From Eublepharis macularius (taxonomy: Eukaryota; Chordata; Lepidosauria; Squamata; Eublepharidae): DNA of 64,000 nt. Positions 1 through 27,104 of the stretch are shown here, piece after piece. Location: assembly GCF_028583425.1 (NCBI RefSeq), contig NC_072801.1, positions 64,247,766-64,311,765 of the forward strand, in the 5' to 3' direction. The first letter of the stretch is position 1, and every line of letters starts with the position of its first letter. Position numbers and translations under genes: made by a program. The notes beneath the pieces are model-generated. The model saw nothing but the letters and a program-made list of their open reading frames with translations. It had not been told where the DNA came from and did not search any database.

Positions 1-502
1 TGCACACCAATCTGCAGAAAAGCTGCTCCTCTACAATGATGGTTGCTGTGTATGTGAATAACACAACCACAGGAGTCTTTGCACAGTCGCACAAAGATTC
101 TGAGAAAAACTGGCCTCTTACCTCATCCCAAACCTGTAGTATGTAGGCCCCAAGTAGTTTGGGACATCTAGAATGACAGTAGGTGGCTACTGTAAGTAGA
201 GTACGACAGTGGTTAGTTTTGAGTGTAAGTGTTGAAATGAATGTAGAGCGATCTCATTGCATGAGAAATCATTCTTCATTCAAACCATTGTACACAGAAG
301 CCAATCACATGTATTAGTACAACTAGATTTGGATAAAAAGCTGTTGCACCACCAGCTTTAGAAGGAAAAACAGGCCTTCCTTGACAAACTTCTAGGCAGA
401 TTTTTGTTTTGTGTAAATAAATAAATTGATTTGATGTATATTGTGTTTTGAATCTGCTTTTGGGGACTAAATAATGAACAGCTATGACTCTTATCTCTGC
501 AG
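1..502 (+). other. FBRS: FBRS intron (5' end cut by window)
   Basis: Intron upstream of the first FBRS exon in the window, ending in a pyrimidine-rich acceptor just before 503. I see no gene or clear repeat in it. The earlier FBRS exons lie outside the window. Confidence 0.6.
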
Positions 503-16245
<15,743 letters not shown>

Positions 16246-17060
16246 TGGTGCTACAATGGGGGCCCTGGAACATGAGTACCTGCGCCAAGCAGCTTCCCTT
16301 GTCTCCAGCATGGGCCCTGGCTAGATATGTAGACCCCCATTTCACATTAGCAGGGATAGACGCATGGCCTCCTGCCACCTTAGCCTGAAAGGCAGGCTGC
16401 TGCCACCACTGCTACCGCCCCGGAAGGACTTGGCTCCCTTCAGCTATGAGCACTGGGAACCCCCTCCCTAGGTCAGACAAACGACTTAAGAAAAGTGGTC
16501 TCCTGGAAGGGTTGGTGGTGGTGGATGAGTGGGGCAGGAATCCTGGCTCGGGGTGCCCTTAGTCTTTGTTTCTGTTTTTCTTTCAAAGCTCCCTTTGCCC
16601 AGCTGTGGCAACTGTCAAAGATTTGGTGTCTGCTTCCAGCATTCCTGCTGGACTGAAATTAACTTTGGGGTATGTTCTCCCTCCCTCCATGGACTGAGGG
16701 GAAGGCTGCTTTCAGGGGAAGGGGGACTGTATCTTGGGGCACCTCCCCCCACCAGGCAGTGTAAATATTTATATATTCTGCCCCAGGCAGGTGGGGAAGA
16801 GATTTTTGTACATTTATAAAAGGTTTGAGATTGTGATTTTAAAAGTGACTTCTCCCTCTTCTCCTTCCCTACAGCTCCCCTTGTTTTTACTGTACTGCTC
16901 TTTTCTATACCTGTATCCAATCCTTTCTCCTCTCTTCCCCTCTTCCTCTGTCCTTCTGTAATTGATCAGAAAGATGCAACAAAGGAAGGTGCCACGCATC
17001 TGTCCACTGCCCTTTCCTCCCCAGGTTGGTTAATTAAACCCCAAACTGGTGCTTCTGGAT
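16246..17060 (+). other. FBRS: FBRS 3' untranslated region
   Basis: Follows the TAA at 16243-16245. It has no coding signal, is pyrimidine-rich, and runs to an ATTAAA signal at 17033-17038. The 3' end is approximate, set about 20 nt past the signal. Confidence 0.75.
17033..17038 (+). terminator. FBRS: Poly(A) signal ATTAAA of FBRS
   Basis: ATTAAA about 790 nt after the FBRS stop, followed within 30-60 nt by a T/GT-rich stretch (ccttttgttttcc, tgtgtgtttac) typical of a downstream element. It is the only good signal before intergenic DNA begins. Confidence 0.75.
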
Positions 17061-18397
17061 TCCTTTTGTTTTCCTTACTGTGTGTTTACTGGGGCGTTGG
17101 GACTGGGAGGGGTGGTGCTGGATTCCTGCATTCTTCCAGTGCCAGCGAAGGAGTAGGGTCCTGTTGTGTTAGAAGCGGGTTTCTGGGAAGGGGAAAGAAG
17201 TAAGGATTAAGAGGTGGTTCAGTACAGATTTTGTTTGCCCAAAAGCATCCAGGAAGGTGTAGTATTGTGAAAATGGGATTATAATGTTGGGGAAGGAGTG
17301 TAGACGCCTGAGACATTAAGACTACGGAAGACTGTGCCATTAATAGTGGTTCAGTGGAAAGCCACAGTGTCCTTTCTCAACCAGACCTTCCCTATTTTTC
17401 AACACCGTAAGCATTGAACTCTGTCTTGTAGCTGCCTGAAATGGAAAATGGACTCTCTGTTCTCTCATTGTCACACTGAGTTTTAGATCTACAGAGCAAA
17501 AGGCATTATCTATTAAACTCTTCCTGCAAGGTGTAGAACATTCCAGCCCCTGACGACAAAGCTCCTTAATATACAGTATAATTTTAATTTAGGTGCCTCT
17601 ATGTTTTTTTATTTATGTAAATATAAATATACATTTTTATCCTTTTGTCAAGGACTTGAGGTGGTGTATATAGCCTTGCATCCAGTAACCTGAAAAGTAG
17701 GTTAGTTTGGCCCTAAGTCACCCATTAGGCTTTATGGCAAAGCGGAGTTTTGGATATTTGCTTGACATTCATTTTTGCACATCATGTCCCTGTTTTGCCT
17801 TCCTTGGTCAGATTGGTTAGAAGAGCTAACTGGAATGGAAAAGCATCTTGCCTCCGAATAGTCTGGTGGGCAGCCAGCCCAGTTGTTGTATGCTCTCAGT
17901 CCAACCAGCTTGAAGCAAACTAAATGAGCCAGACTGGATGGAGTTTCCACCCCCCTCTTTTGCTTCTTTAAGAAAAACATCTTTTTTGCCTCTGCCAAGT
18001 CAGGACCTGGAAGCGTTGGGTATGGTGATGTTCCAAGGTCAAATGAAGTACAAAGTTGGCAGGGAAAAAAACCCAGGCCACCTAGGGATCCTGAATTTGG
18101 GGGCTGCTATTATTTTTAGAGCCTTATTGGATTGGATCCCTTTGAGCCAAGGCTCACTCTTGGAACCTGAGTTACTAGAAATTACATAGAGAATTCCTTT
18201 CCCTTGTGGCCACAGTCCACTCACATGAGACTAAAAGCCCAGAGCATACAGGCTGACATTGTCTACAAAACAACCAACCAACGACTCCACAAGTCACTAC
18301 TTTTTTGCTTGATCAGTACTTCATTGAAACTTTCTATTTCCTCTAAAAAAAAAAAAAGACATGTTTACAATTGACTACGTATACACAGTTTTCTTTT

Positions 18398-18562
18398 ACT
18401 GAGTCAGGCCACTGGTCGGCTATGGTCAGCATTGTCTACTGTGGCTGGCAGCAGCTCTCCAAGGTCTCAAATACAGGAAGCTGACATCATCTGATCCTCT
18501 TAACTGGAGGTGCTGGGGATTGAACCTGAGACCTTCATGCAAAGCAGGTGTCCCTCTGCAAA
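18398..18562 (-). repeat. tRNA-derived squamate SINE
   Basis: Read on the minus strand, the start is a degraded tRNA-like head (an A-box region and ggttcaatcccc-like B box), followed by a body ending in ccactggtcggc-type sequence. It is a diverged copy. Confidence 0.6.
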
Positions 18563-19824
18563 TTAACTATTTTTGACTGATACCAAGTTACCTGAAAGAT
18601 CCAGCTTGATGTATTTTTACAAATTGTTCTGGGGCGGGGGGAAGTCTAGTCCCAGTAAGCAACTGGGCAAGACGTGTTCATAGGGCTAGATGCTGGCTGC
18701 AGGCACAGTCATAAGGCTGCAAAAGATTTCTCGGCCTGGAGAGCAACCAAGAAGAGCTACGCCCTTCTAAGCCCACTGAAGCTTAGAGGGGTACAACTGC
18801 TTAAGATGGGACGGCAACAATCCTGGATTAGATGGATCCATGGTCTGACTCTGGATGAGGCACCTTCATTTGTGTAACAACTTTATATGCCTTTATGCAT
18901 GCATACATACAAATCCATCGCATTAGGATCGTGTCTTCCACCCAGGGAAGTCGGGTGGCATTCCGCATTGGAACCTTTAATTCTCATCCAACACAGAAGC
19001 ATGCTGCAGCCAAATTATTTCAATGGATATGTATACAATTCTGTCTTGGATTGTGGACTCACAATTTGGTATTTTAAAATGTGGAAAATTTCAAGCCAGT
19101 GGTCCCGTTTTTGATTTTGCAGTTTTTATGCTTCCCATTGGTTAGATTTGTACCAATGTTAGGATCTACCCTACTCTTAGCTGAACCTGATGTCTGCCCA
19201 GATTCAAACTTCTGTACTGGAAAAGAAAATACTGTATAAAAGAGGCAAGATACTATCTTACCGTGGCAATTTCTGCTTGTGCCAGCGTTTAGGTTCCCTT
19301 GGCTGATGAATTAGTTGCTTTTTTCCCACCTGCCTGACCAATCAACTACTAATGCAATGGTTCTTAACCTCTTTTAGCTTGTACATCTTTGGAATTTTGA
19401 GAGTGGGGGATGAGCGCCATCCCAAAATGGCAGCCACAAGAGATGGAGCCAAACTCAAAATGGCTGCCACGGGAAGCAAAGCCATACACAGTGCTGCCCT
19501 CCTTGCTTTGCAAAATAATAACATGGTGACCTCACTGAACTCATGAAACGGCCTTATTCAGAATCTGGCAAGGTTAATTGGCAAGATTGGTATTATCTGT
19601 AGTCTTCAAGCATGTTCTAGCCACTGCGAGGGACAGCAAGCCTGGAGGAAGGGTGGACTTTTACTCCTGAGCACTGATCTTCCCTAATGCAACTTCCCAG
19701 CTCCCTGAACTAGGGATACAGGCCTCCCAGTGGAGGTGAAGAATCCCCCACCTTTTGCTTGCCAGCTCTGCTCACTTGGCCAGGAGGGGCGAGGAGGACG
19801 GAGAGCATGTGGCAAAATGCCTTT

Positions 19825-19980
19825 CGGAGGCGCTCTGGTTATGTCACTTCCAGTTGAAGCCAGAAGCTGTGGCATCTCTTTGGAGCCAAATTGGTTCTAA
19901 ACATAGCAGAAACTGCTTGGGGCCAAAGAGATGGCTTCTGTTTCAACTGGAAATGAAGTCATGGGGGGAGCGCTGGAGTG
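19825..19980. repeat. Fold-back repeat with arms of about 55 nt
   Basis: The left arm (19827-19888) includes cacttccagttgaagccaga and catctctttgg. The right arm (19919-19978) is close to its reverse complement. It is MITE-like; I see no coding sequence or clear target-site duplication. Confidence 0.55.
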
Positions 19981-20174
19981 TGCAGATACAAGATGCCCAG
20001 ATCAGGGCTTGCTGCCCCCCATTCCCTGGTTTCCAGGTAAAGAGGGCTGGTAATTCTATTTGGAATTATAACAAAGCGCGCGCTCTCTTTTGCAAACCCG
20101 TGGTACAGTTGGACAAGCCTGAAGGGGGACTAGAACCGTTTTATTTGAATGAGGGCAGCCAGTACAGTGGGTTC

Positions 20175-20330
20175 TATACCATGGTGGTGAAGTGGTTGGA
20201 CTGCAAATCAGCACTCTGCTGGTTCAAATCCCATTACTGCCATGAGTTCAGCAAGTGGCCTTGGGTAAGCCACTCCTCTCAGCCTCTGTTTCCCAGCTAT
20301 ATTGTGGGGATAACAACATGGACTTTGTCC
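20175..20330 (+). repeat. MIR-like SINE
   Basis: Shows the tRNA-like B box (ctggttcaaatcccattactg) and the MIR core ggccttgggtaagccact, then ctcagcctctgtttcc and ttgtggggataacaac. This matches the MIR order well. Confidence 0.75.
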
Positions 20331-20837
20331 TCTGCTCTGAGTGGGGCACTAATCAGTTTAGAAGAGTGATATCTAAGTCAAGTTATTTTGGAAAAACACG
20401 GGAAGTAGAGTTGGGAGCTACGTTGGGTAATTGTGCTGGTTTATATTCACAATGAAAATTTGGCCTGATAAAAGAAGTGGCTACAGATTTATAATTTGAT
20501 AAATTAGTGCCGTTATTATCTTTATCTGTAGGCAGTCTTTGTGATGTGGGCCTAATTCAGTTCTAAGGGAGCTAAACCTCAATTCTTCTACCCTTACTAC
20601 ATGACATGACAGTGGGCACAGGATGGCTACTGCTAACTACTTTAAACCAGAAACAACAGCTTGAACTAGATTTCGGATTCTAGGCCGGAGGCAGGTACAA
20701 ACAAGCATTTCCCCTCAGTTTTGGCATCATGGGAAACAAATTATGTATAGATACTGCAGGAGGCAAGCTGCATGAAGCAGGTATCTGACAGCCAAACCCT
20801 AAGTTGGATGTAATATCTGAAGCGAGTCATTGACAGT

Positions 20838-20925
20838 ACAATCCTATACAGTTATTTCAATCTAAATGTACGGCAAGTTGGCAACCAATGCGCTTAGACT
20901 GGAGTAACTGCATAGGATTGCATTG
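20838..20925. repeat. Diverged palindromic element
   Basis: Begins acaatcctatacagtt and ends agtaactgcataggattgca, an imperfect inverted repeat of the same family as the near-perfect copy at 63872-63955. Confidence 0.5.
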
Positions 20926-21466
20926 CATGGTTTTCAGTTTCTCCATATTACTTCTATATTTCTTATTCAATTTGGACAGCTTCCAATATGATTTACAGTT
21001 TAATCTTCCTTTACATTCCCTCGAGTGTTCGAATTGAGATTAGAGCCAGAGTTGTTATTTTTAAAAATCAACGGCATGGAAAGTTTGTTGGGTTAAAAAC
21101 CTCTGCACAAAGAAACACACTTTTTAAAAAAAATAGCCAGATGCTTTGCCAATTACACTTGCGGTTGTTAAACCCCTGTAACTGAAAACGAATCATTAAT
21201 TGAAACTTTGGTGATTGCCAGTCATTTCTAAATTTCAAAACAGGTAAAATGCATGTTTCACAACGTTTTCGTAAGCAATTTCCCATTTATAAAAGCAGGT
21301 AACAGGAAAGTCCAACGGTAGCGCATCCTCCCACCGAACAGTTGAAAAAAATCTCCGCAATTAGAATATATACGATCTCCTTCCCTTCGGGGATCTTCCC
21401 TTCAGGGAGACGTTTCTCAGCCTAAAGAAAGGCACGGCCGGACTAGAATTCGCAGCATGGTCTAAG

Positions 21467-21485
21467 ACTACATTTCCCAAGATGC
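21467..21485 (+). promoter_or_regulatory. ZNF143/Staf-like site
   Basis: actacatttcccaagatgc, close to the known ACTACAATTCCCAGAATGC consensus. Confidence 0.7.
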
Positions 21486-21603
21486 TCCTCGCTCACGACG
21501 GCCTTTGCCTATCTCCTCGCGGGTTACGAGCTCGATTCCCATTTCTGTTATTAGAAAAAATCGTCCGCGCTTCACAGTCCCAGTGGTAAAGTCTCTCCTT
21601 TGG

Positions 21604-21622
21604 ACTCCATCTCCCATAATTC
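21604..21622 (+). promoter_or_regulatory. Second ZNF143/Staf-like site
   Basis: actccatctcccataattc, a weaker match to the same consensus, on the same strand about 140 nt downstream of the first. Confidence 0.5.
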
Positions 21623-21679
21623 CTCGTAACCTGCTTGGGATCCTGCTTGGAGTTTCTCTCCCCCGCCCGTTGCACTAGC

Positions 21680-21689
21680 TCTCGCGAGA
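21680..21689. promoter_or_regulatory. TCTCGCGAGA motif
   Basis: Exact 10-bp palindrome known as a strong element of CpG promoters without TATA boxes. The SRCAP first exon probably starts just downstream. Confidence 0.75.
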
Positions 21690-22031
21690 TTTGAATACCG
21701 AGGCTGACGGGCGGAGGGAGCAGTGGGAGGAGGGAGGGGGCTGGCCCTGGCGCTTGGTGGTGGCGGCCGCCATTTTGCTGCGGCGGGTCGGGTCTGCCTC
21801 GGCGGGGCCTGGTTAAGGATCAGCATCCCGGTGGGAGGGGTCGGCGAGGTCCTGAATAGCAGCGGCGAAGCCTGTGCAAGGGGAGAGGCCGAGCAGGGGC
21901 GGCCTGGGGGCCACGGATGGCGGTGGATTCTATCCGGCCGAGGCGGCGGCGCTGGGGCTGAGGCGGCGGCAGGAGGAGGCGGGGCAGGAGGCGCCTCCCC
22001 TCCCTCCTCACTCCTCCCCCCTCCCACCCAG
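21690..22031 (+). other. SRCAP: SRCAP noncoding exon 1 (left end approximate)
   Basis: Ends at a consensus donor, acccag/gtaaga, at 22031. The only ATG I see inside opens a 14-codon frame (21917-21961, MAVDSIRPRRRRWG) that stops before the exon ends, so the exon would be 5' UTR with a possible short upstream ORF. In human SRCAP the first exons are also noncoding. Confidence 0.6.
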
Positions 22032-22862
22032 GTAAGATGGCGGACCGGCCGGGCCTTGGCTCTTTTCGCTCACACCCACTTAACTGGAAGGGTGCAAGAC
22101 TCCACTTCGAGTCGGGAGGGAAAAGTGAGAAATCGAATGGGAAGAGGCGCGCGTGCGCCCCGCCGAAGCGGTGGCCTTTCGCGCGCGAGCGTGTGCGCGC
22201 GCCCTCCTTTCTCTCCTCTTACTCTGCTCTATGAATTCTGCTCCCCCCTGCCTATAGAGGGCGCACCAGTGGAGAGTGGTGGGCGCGAGAAGGGACCGAG
22301 CGAGTGTGAAGGGCGCACGCGTTTGTCCCAGCAACGGCCGGTCAAGGCGCGAGCTGTTCTCTCTCACCCTCCCCGCCGTAGCTCTTTCCTCGCGCGCCGC
22401 GAATCCAGCCGACCAACCAACTGCTGCCTTCTGCTCTGATGGGGGAGGGGCGAGTCGGGAAGCTGAGGGGACGGGGCTAGGGAGGGAAGGGGCCCATGGG
22501 GGGGAGGAGGAGTTGGGGAAGCAGGGCAGGGTCAAAGGGCAAGGGTCAAAGGGGGAAACCAGGGAAAGGGTGGCAAAAGGGGCTTTGGGAAGGGGGAAAC
22601 CAAAAGCCGTTGAATTTATACAGGGGAAGAGGGGTATCCGAAGGGGTCGTTGGTCATTCCAGGACAAGGGTTGTGAGGCAAAGGTGATGTGCTTAGAGGA
22701 TGAGGAATCCAAGGACACAGAAGTAAAGGGCTACAACTTGAAAAGACAGCTGAAGGGGTTACAGAGTGCTCGGGTGGCGAAGGGGTTGGGGTGTCCAAGG
22801 GCATTGGAGTTGGAGAGGTTTGGGATAAATATACAAGAAAAGGGAGGGATTTTATTTCTTAG
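22032..22862 (+). other. SRCAP: Candidate SRCAP intron 1 (short form)
   Basis: GC- and purine-rich sequence between the exon 1 donor and the acceptor ttttatttcttag at 22862. It contains stop-poor stretches in several frames, expected from low T content, so I do not call a gene here. Confidence 0.45.
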
Positions 22863-25800
22863 GGTCATTATACAGTGTAGGAAATTTTGAAAAACGAGAT
22901 TGGAAGTTTAAAAAGTTCTGTAGTCATGGAGTCTGAAGAGGGGAAGATAGGATCCCAAAGTGGTCACAGTGTAGAGGGAGCAATAAATCAAGATGTCTCT
23001 ATGGAAATATCCAGTAGTGAAGTGATAAAAGAGGTGGATGAGAAGGCACCAGCATTTAATCCAGAGGAAGCTGAGGGCTTGGTAGGGGCAAATCAGGATA
23101 TGGCTCAAAGTTTGGTGGAAGCTGCTCAGAGGCTTGTCGAGGAAGTAACCAAAGGAGCAATAGTATTGAGTAAGGTTTGGGGAGTGGCAGGACCAAGTCA
23201 GGGGATCACAGAAGAACTGGGGAGACTTGATCATGGAGACCTTAAGAATGTTGACGAGAAAAGCAAAACAGAGATGTTGGCGGGAGTGGGACAGGAGGAA
23301 ACACATGCTTTCGTGAGCCTACATCAGAGTAATGAAATACCATCTGTACGGGATCATGGGGAAACCCAGAGTTCTGTTGAAATGGAAGAAAAGGAGGTGG
23401 CCGAAGGGGGTGAAATAATAACTCTAGAAATGGGTGAGAGGGAGACTGAGGAATTGGCAAGACTGCATGGTGCAGATACTGAAAAAAGGAGTATACAAGA
23501 TGATCAGCACAAGGCAATAACTGGACTGGATGAGAGAGAGGTTGAGATCACCAGTAGGGTAGATGTAGCATCTGCAGTGGAGGAAGTTGAGGAGATGTTG
23601 GGCCCAGCTCAGATAAAGCTGGAGGGAGGGAGTAGAGAAGAGGTGGTTGAATCAGCTGTGAATTGGGGAGATCTGGATTTGGTAAGACTGAGAGAGGGGG
23701 CTAGTCAAAATGTAATGGGGCTGGAAGAGAATGTGGAACCTGCAGTAGAGCAGGAGGAAGCTGAGGCAATGCCAGGAATGGATCAGAAGGTGGCAGAGGA
23801 TGTGTCTGTAGATGAAGAGGGCCAGAGGGATTCCAAGGAGTTAGTGGGACCAGGTCAGGAGGAAATCAGTGTGTTAACTGGAGAGGAACTTGGGATATCA
23901 GCCTTGGATGAAGGGGAAGCTGGGGTGTTGGAACCAGGTCAGGAGGGGCCTAAGGAACCAACAGAAGGGGGCGAGGATGATAGGGTTTCTACACTGGGTC
24001 AAGCAAAGTCAGAGACTGTGACAGGAGTAGATTGGGAAGAGGCCAAAGGAGTTGGGACATTAACAGTGGCTGAGGGCTTGTTTGGGGGAATTGATGGAGA
24101 AGTTGAGGAGGGGGAGAAGTTAAAAGAGGATGTGATGACAGCAGTGGATAAAAAGGGGGTTGTGGAAATACCAAAAGCCCCTCAGGAAGCAGTCGAGGAG
24201 GTAATTGCAGAGAGAGATGTGGCATTATCAGTGGTTGAGGACTTGTTGGCAAATCAAAGAGAGACTGAGGAGAACATAATGCTAATGTTGGATTATGGGG
24301 AGGCTGAGGCAAAGTGGGTGAGCCCAGAGGGACAAGTGGCAACTGCAGCAGCTGAGGATTTGTTGGAGGCAAGCCTGACAGAATCTGCAAAGGTGTCTGG
24401 AAAGGAAGGAATGGCACCAGCAGTGGGTCAAGTCATGGCTGGAGAAGAGGCAGGGTGGGTGAGCAAAGAAACAGAATCAACTGTAAGTCAGAAGGAAGCA
24501 GGTATGGTGATAGAAATACAGGAGACGTCAGGAATGCATCTGGACGAAATCCCCGGGGAGCATCAAATTGTGGAAGCTGGAGCAGAAGAGAAGAAATCAG
24601 CCTCTCTCTATTCGGAACCTGTTATATCTCCCACCTTCTCCTCATCCATTACTAGAGACCCAGTAGGACCTGGGAAGGAAACAGGAGATGGAAAGGTGGC
24701 ACCTGCTGTGGATCTAGAGAAAGCTAAAGAAGGGGTGGGACTAGAGCAGGTTGCAGTTGTGGATGAGGAAGCATTACATGAGTATCTAGGGGATGCTAGA
24801 GAAATAATGGTATTAACTCAGGAAAAAGCGTTAGTTTTGGGCCCAGAATTAGAAGAGAAATTGGCAGAGCAGGAGATGACTGGAGTGGATACGGGAGAGG
24901 GGGTATCTGGATTGCCTCAGAAAAGCACTGAGAAGATGGCCAAGCCATGTATAGAAGAAGGTGTATTGGCCAGAGTTAGCTGGGCTGCAACAGATACAGG
25001 TTTGAGTCAAAAGGAAGTAGCACCAGAATTATTACAACCATTCTTGAGGGTGCCTGAAAAAGTGGACCGAACAGACTCAGGGATATCATCTCATTTGTCA
25101 CAGACCACTGTCACTGGAAAACCAAGCCAGCATCAGAGAGGTCCAGGGAAAAGAATTTTGGGTTTGGCAGGATTGCGGCAAGGGTCAGGAGTGATAGAAC
25201 ATTGTGGGATGACACGGTCAGCAGGAGTCGTTCATGGAGTGCTGGAACACAGGGCTCCAGGATTAATTATAACCAGTTTAACAGCACAGGTTCAGGCTGG
25301 GCAAAACAGATTGAAAAAGCGAGATTATAAGCGGCTGGAAACAGGGACTGTAGAAAAGAGGGAGACAAGATCAGCTGAACAGGTGCATGTTAGGACCACA
25401 GCAAAGGTGGATGGAGATATAGTCTTCATTGGCCACAGGACTGGAAGAGAAGGAATGTCATGTTTCTCAGAGGGGAAGCAGTTCAAGGCAGAGGAGGGGC
25501 AGCAAGTGCCAGTGCCTGAAGAGACAGGAATGGTGACTGATCAGAAGCAAGCAGATGCAGTCAAGCAGGAACAGGAAATTAGGGAGTTGATGATGCTAGG
25601 AAAAGAACTGAATGGCTTAGCAGGGCAGCATCTAGAAGAAGTACAGTTGCCACAACATAGTAGGCAGCTGACCCAAGATTATGAAATGCCAAGGCCCAGG
25701 TCTGCCTGGACTGCCAAGGTAGGACATGGTCATGGTCTTTCTTTAAGGCCATTGCGGGCAGAAATGAAAGGACAATTTGGCCTACTGGTGGTAGGCCAGG

Positions 25801-26332
25801 GTACAACCAAATCTGCAGGACATACACCTGAACCATCAAGATTTGGAACAGAAAGCAGGGTGTTGGGGCTTGCAAGCAGATCGGCTGATGTCCACTGGAT
25901 AAGGGAGGTGCTAAGACCAGAACGGACACCCTCTCCACTCTCTGTAGCAGGTCATGGCTCAACAACAGAAGGGAGTCCTGACTTGTCAGCAGAGAAGTGT
26001 TACCCCGGTATTGTAAAAGGGAAGCAAGAATTAAAAGATTGGCGTGATGGGGTGATGGGCATAGCAATTAGAAGATACAAAGCAATGAGGCTGGCAATGT
26101 GGGGTGAAGGCCCAGCTGGCTTGCAGGTGAAGGGGAGGAAGGTGTCCGGGGGTTTGGAAAGCGTTCGGGATAGTGTCTTTCTGGGACAGATTGACAGGAA
26201 GGGACTGAAGTTGGTGCAGCGTGTGAAAAGTGAAAATATGCCAGCATTGGCAGTAGAAGGAAAGGAGCTGAATGATATTTTGGCACAGGGTATAGGGTTA
26301 ACAGAGTCAGAACAGAGACATCAGTTTTCTAG
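22863..26332 (+). CDS. Uncharacterised giant exon, 1,136-codon frame; possible SRCAP N-terminus
   Basis: I do not recognise this protein. A good acceptor (ttttatttcttag) precedes 22863. The first ATG downstream, at 22926, has a purine at -3 and G at +4, and opens a single frame that runs to TAA at 26334-26336. No other frame is open for long, which argues for real coding constraint. The frame closes right at a donor: the last codons read ttt tct ag/g taa with gtaact as the donor. The predicted product starts MESEEGKIGSQ and is acidic and rich in Glu, Gly, Val and Ala, with degenerate repeats (AEGL/VEDLL and GxGQEE-type blocks). The last 350-400 residues are more basic (KRILGLAGLRQGSG, NRLKKRDYKRLE). 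No catalytic motif, signal peptide or membrane segment is seen. It could be the first coding exon of an extended SRCAP, a gene nested in intron 1, or a newly arisen coding exon. Confidence 0.6.
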
Positions 26333-26772
26333 GTAACTATTTTAGGAACATGAGGAAGGTTCAGTGGACTGGAGAATATTGGATTAAGAGCCACGATTGT
26401 GTTAAAAAAAAAGGAATAAACAGCCCCAAGTTGAGGTTAGAGAAGCACAGAATAAAACAGAGCTAAGAAAAAAAGGATAGCAAATAGAGTTGGGTTACAG
26501 GATTGGGTGGGTTAGTAGAATCAAGCTAGGAGAAGGAATGCTACACTGGACAGTGAGATGAGGGTAATGGACAGAATATTAACACTTCTGGAGCAAAAGT
26601 GGGTGCGTAGGAAAGTTAAGGCAGGCCAGGGAACAGAATATTTGAGGTTGTGAGTTCTTGGGGTCAGTGGTAATGAACATAAAGGATACCATGCAGACAT
26701 CCCAGAATCCTCAAGTGGAAGAGTAAGTAAGGGATGTGTTCTATTGGTGCTGCTACGTAGCACCCCAAACAG
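26333..26772 (+). other. Candidate small intron after the giant exon
   Basis: Donor ag/gtaact at 26333. Three possible acceptors end at 26760 (tacgtag), 26772 (caaacag) and 26792 (cttcccatag). The first two keep the reading frame of the giant exon; the third has the best pyrimidine tract but only fits a start at the ATG at 26795. Confidence 0.45.
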
Positions 26773-27104
26773 GTTCTTGCCTCTTCCCATAGGCATGGAT
26801 TTGGTAGCTGGTGCTTACAATAAAACTCTTCACTGCAACCCGCAGACAGGCCACCCCCGTGCTGTCTGCGTTACAATCAAGGAGAGACAGTTGTTTGGCC
26901 AAAATTTTGGTAGAGATGTTGAGGAGCAGGGGAGGGGAGAAAGGATCCGGAGCCAAAGGAACAGACACTTGTACAACTATCACCAAAAAGATGTTTGCTG
27001 TCCTGGAATAAGAATCTCACCTCCTTACAGGAGTAGTCTTCCTCAGGAAAGCGAAACCCTGGAAGTGGAGCCTGACAAGCAAGAAGAGTTCTCAGCTCAC
27101 AAAG
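26773..27104 (+). CDS. SRCAP: Candidate upstream SRCAP coding exon (start 26761, 26773 or 26793)
   Basis: Open frame through FLPLPIGMDLVAGAYNKTL and onward to EEFSAHK, ending at a donor aaag/gtacag in phase 1. The next exon (29370) begins with 'at', giving gat (Asp), and stays open to the canonical SRCAP ATG. If transcription enters at the 26793 acceptor, the ATG at 26795 (G at +4) would start a product 166 residues longer than canonical SRCAP. No known domain is seen. It could instead be 5' UTR that is open by chance. Confidence 0.45.

Larger units (their letters stand above)
17061..21440. other. FBRS-SRCAP intergenic region
   Basis: No exon structure or long coding frame is visible. It holds old dispersed repeats listed separately (18398, 19825, 20175, 20838), a further partial copy of the palindromic element near 18770-18815, and AT-rich sequence around 17560-17640. 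The SRCAP promoter begins at the right end. Confidence 0.6.
21440..22044 (+). promoter_or_regulatory. SRCAP: SRCAP CpG-island promoter
   Basis: GC- and CpG-rich block with motifs typical of TATA-less housekeeping promoters. These are two ZNF143-like sites (21467-21485 and 21604-21622), a palindromic TCTCGCGAGA (21680-21689) and YY1-type sites (gccgccattttg near 21765-21779 and aagatggcgg at 22035-22044). It sits immediately upstream of a strong splice donor at 22031. The start of transcription is not determinable by eye. Confidence 0.75.

Noticed and set aside
21572-22439. Open frames on both strands over the SRCAP promoter
   Set aside because: GC-rich CpG-island sequence is stop-poor; no ATG in good context and no homology recognised.
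22276-22890. 204-residue frame upstream of the giant exon
   Set aside because: It starts at a non-ATG codon, lies in low-T purine-rich DNA where several frames are open, and does not join the giant-exon frame.
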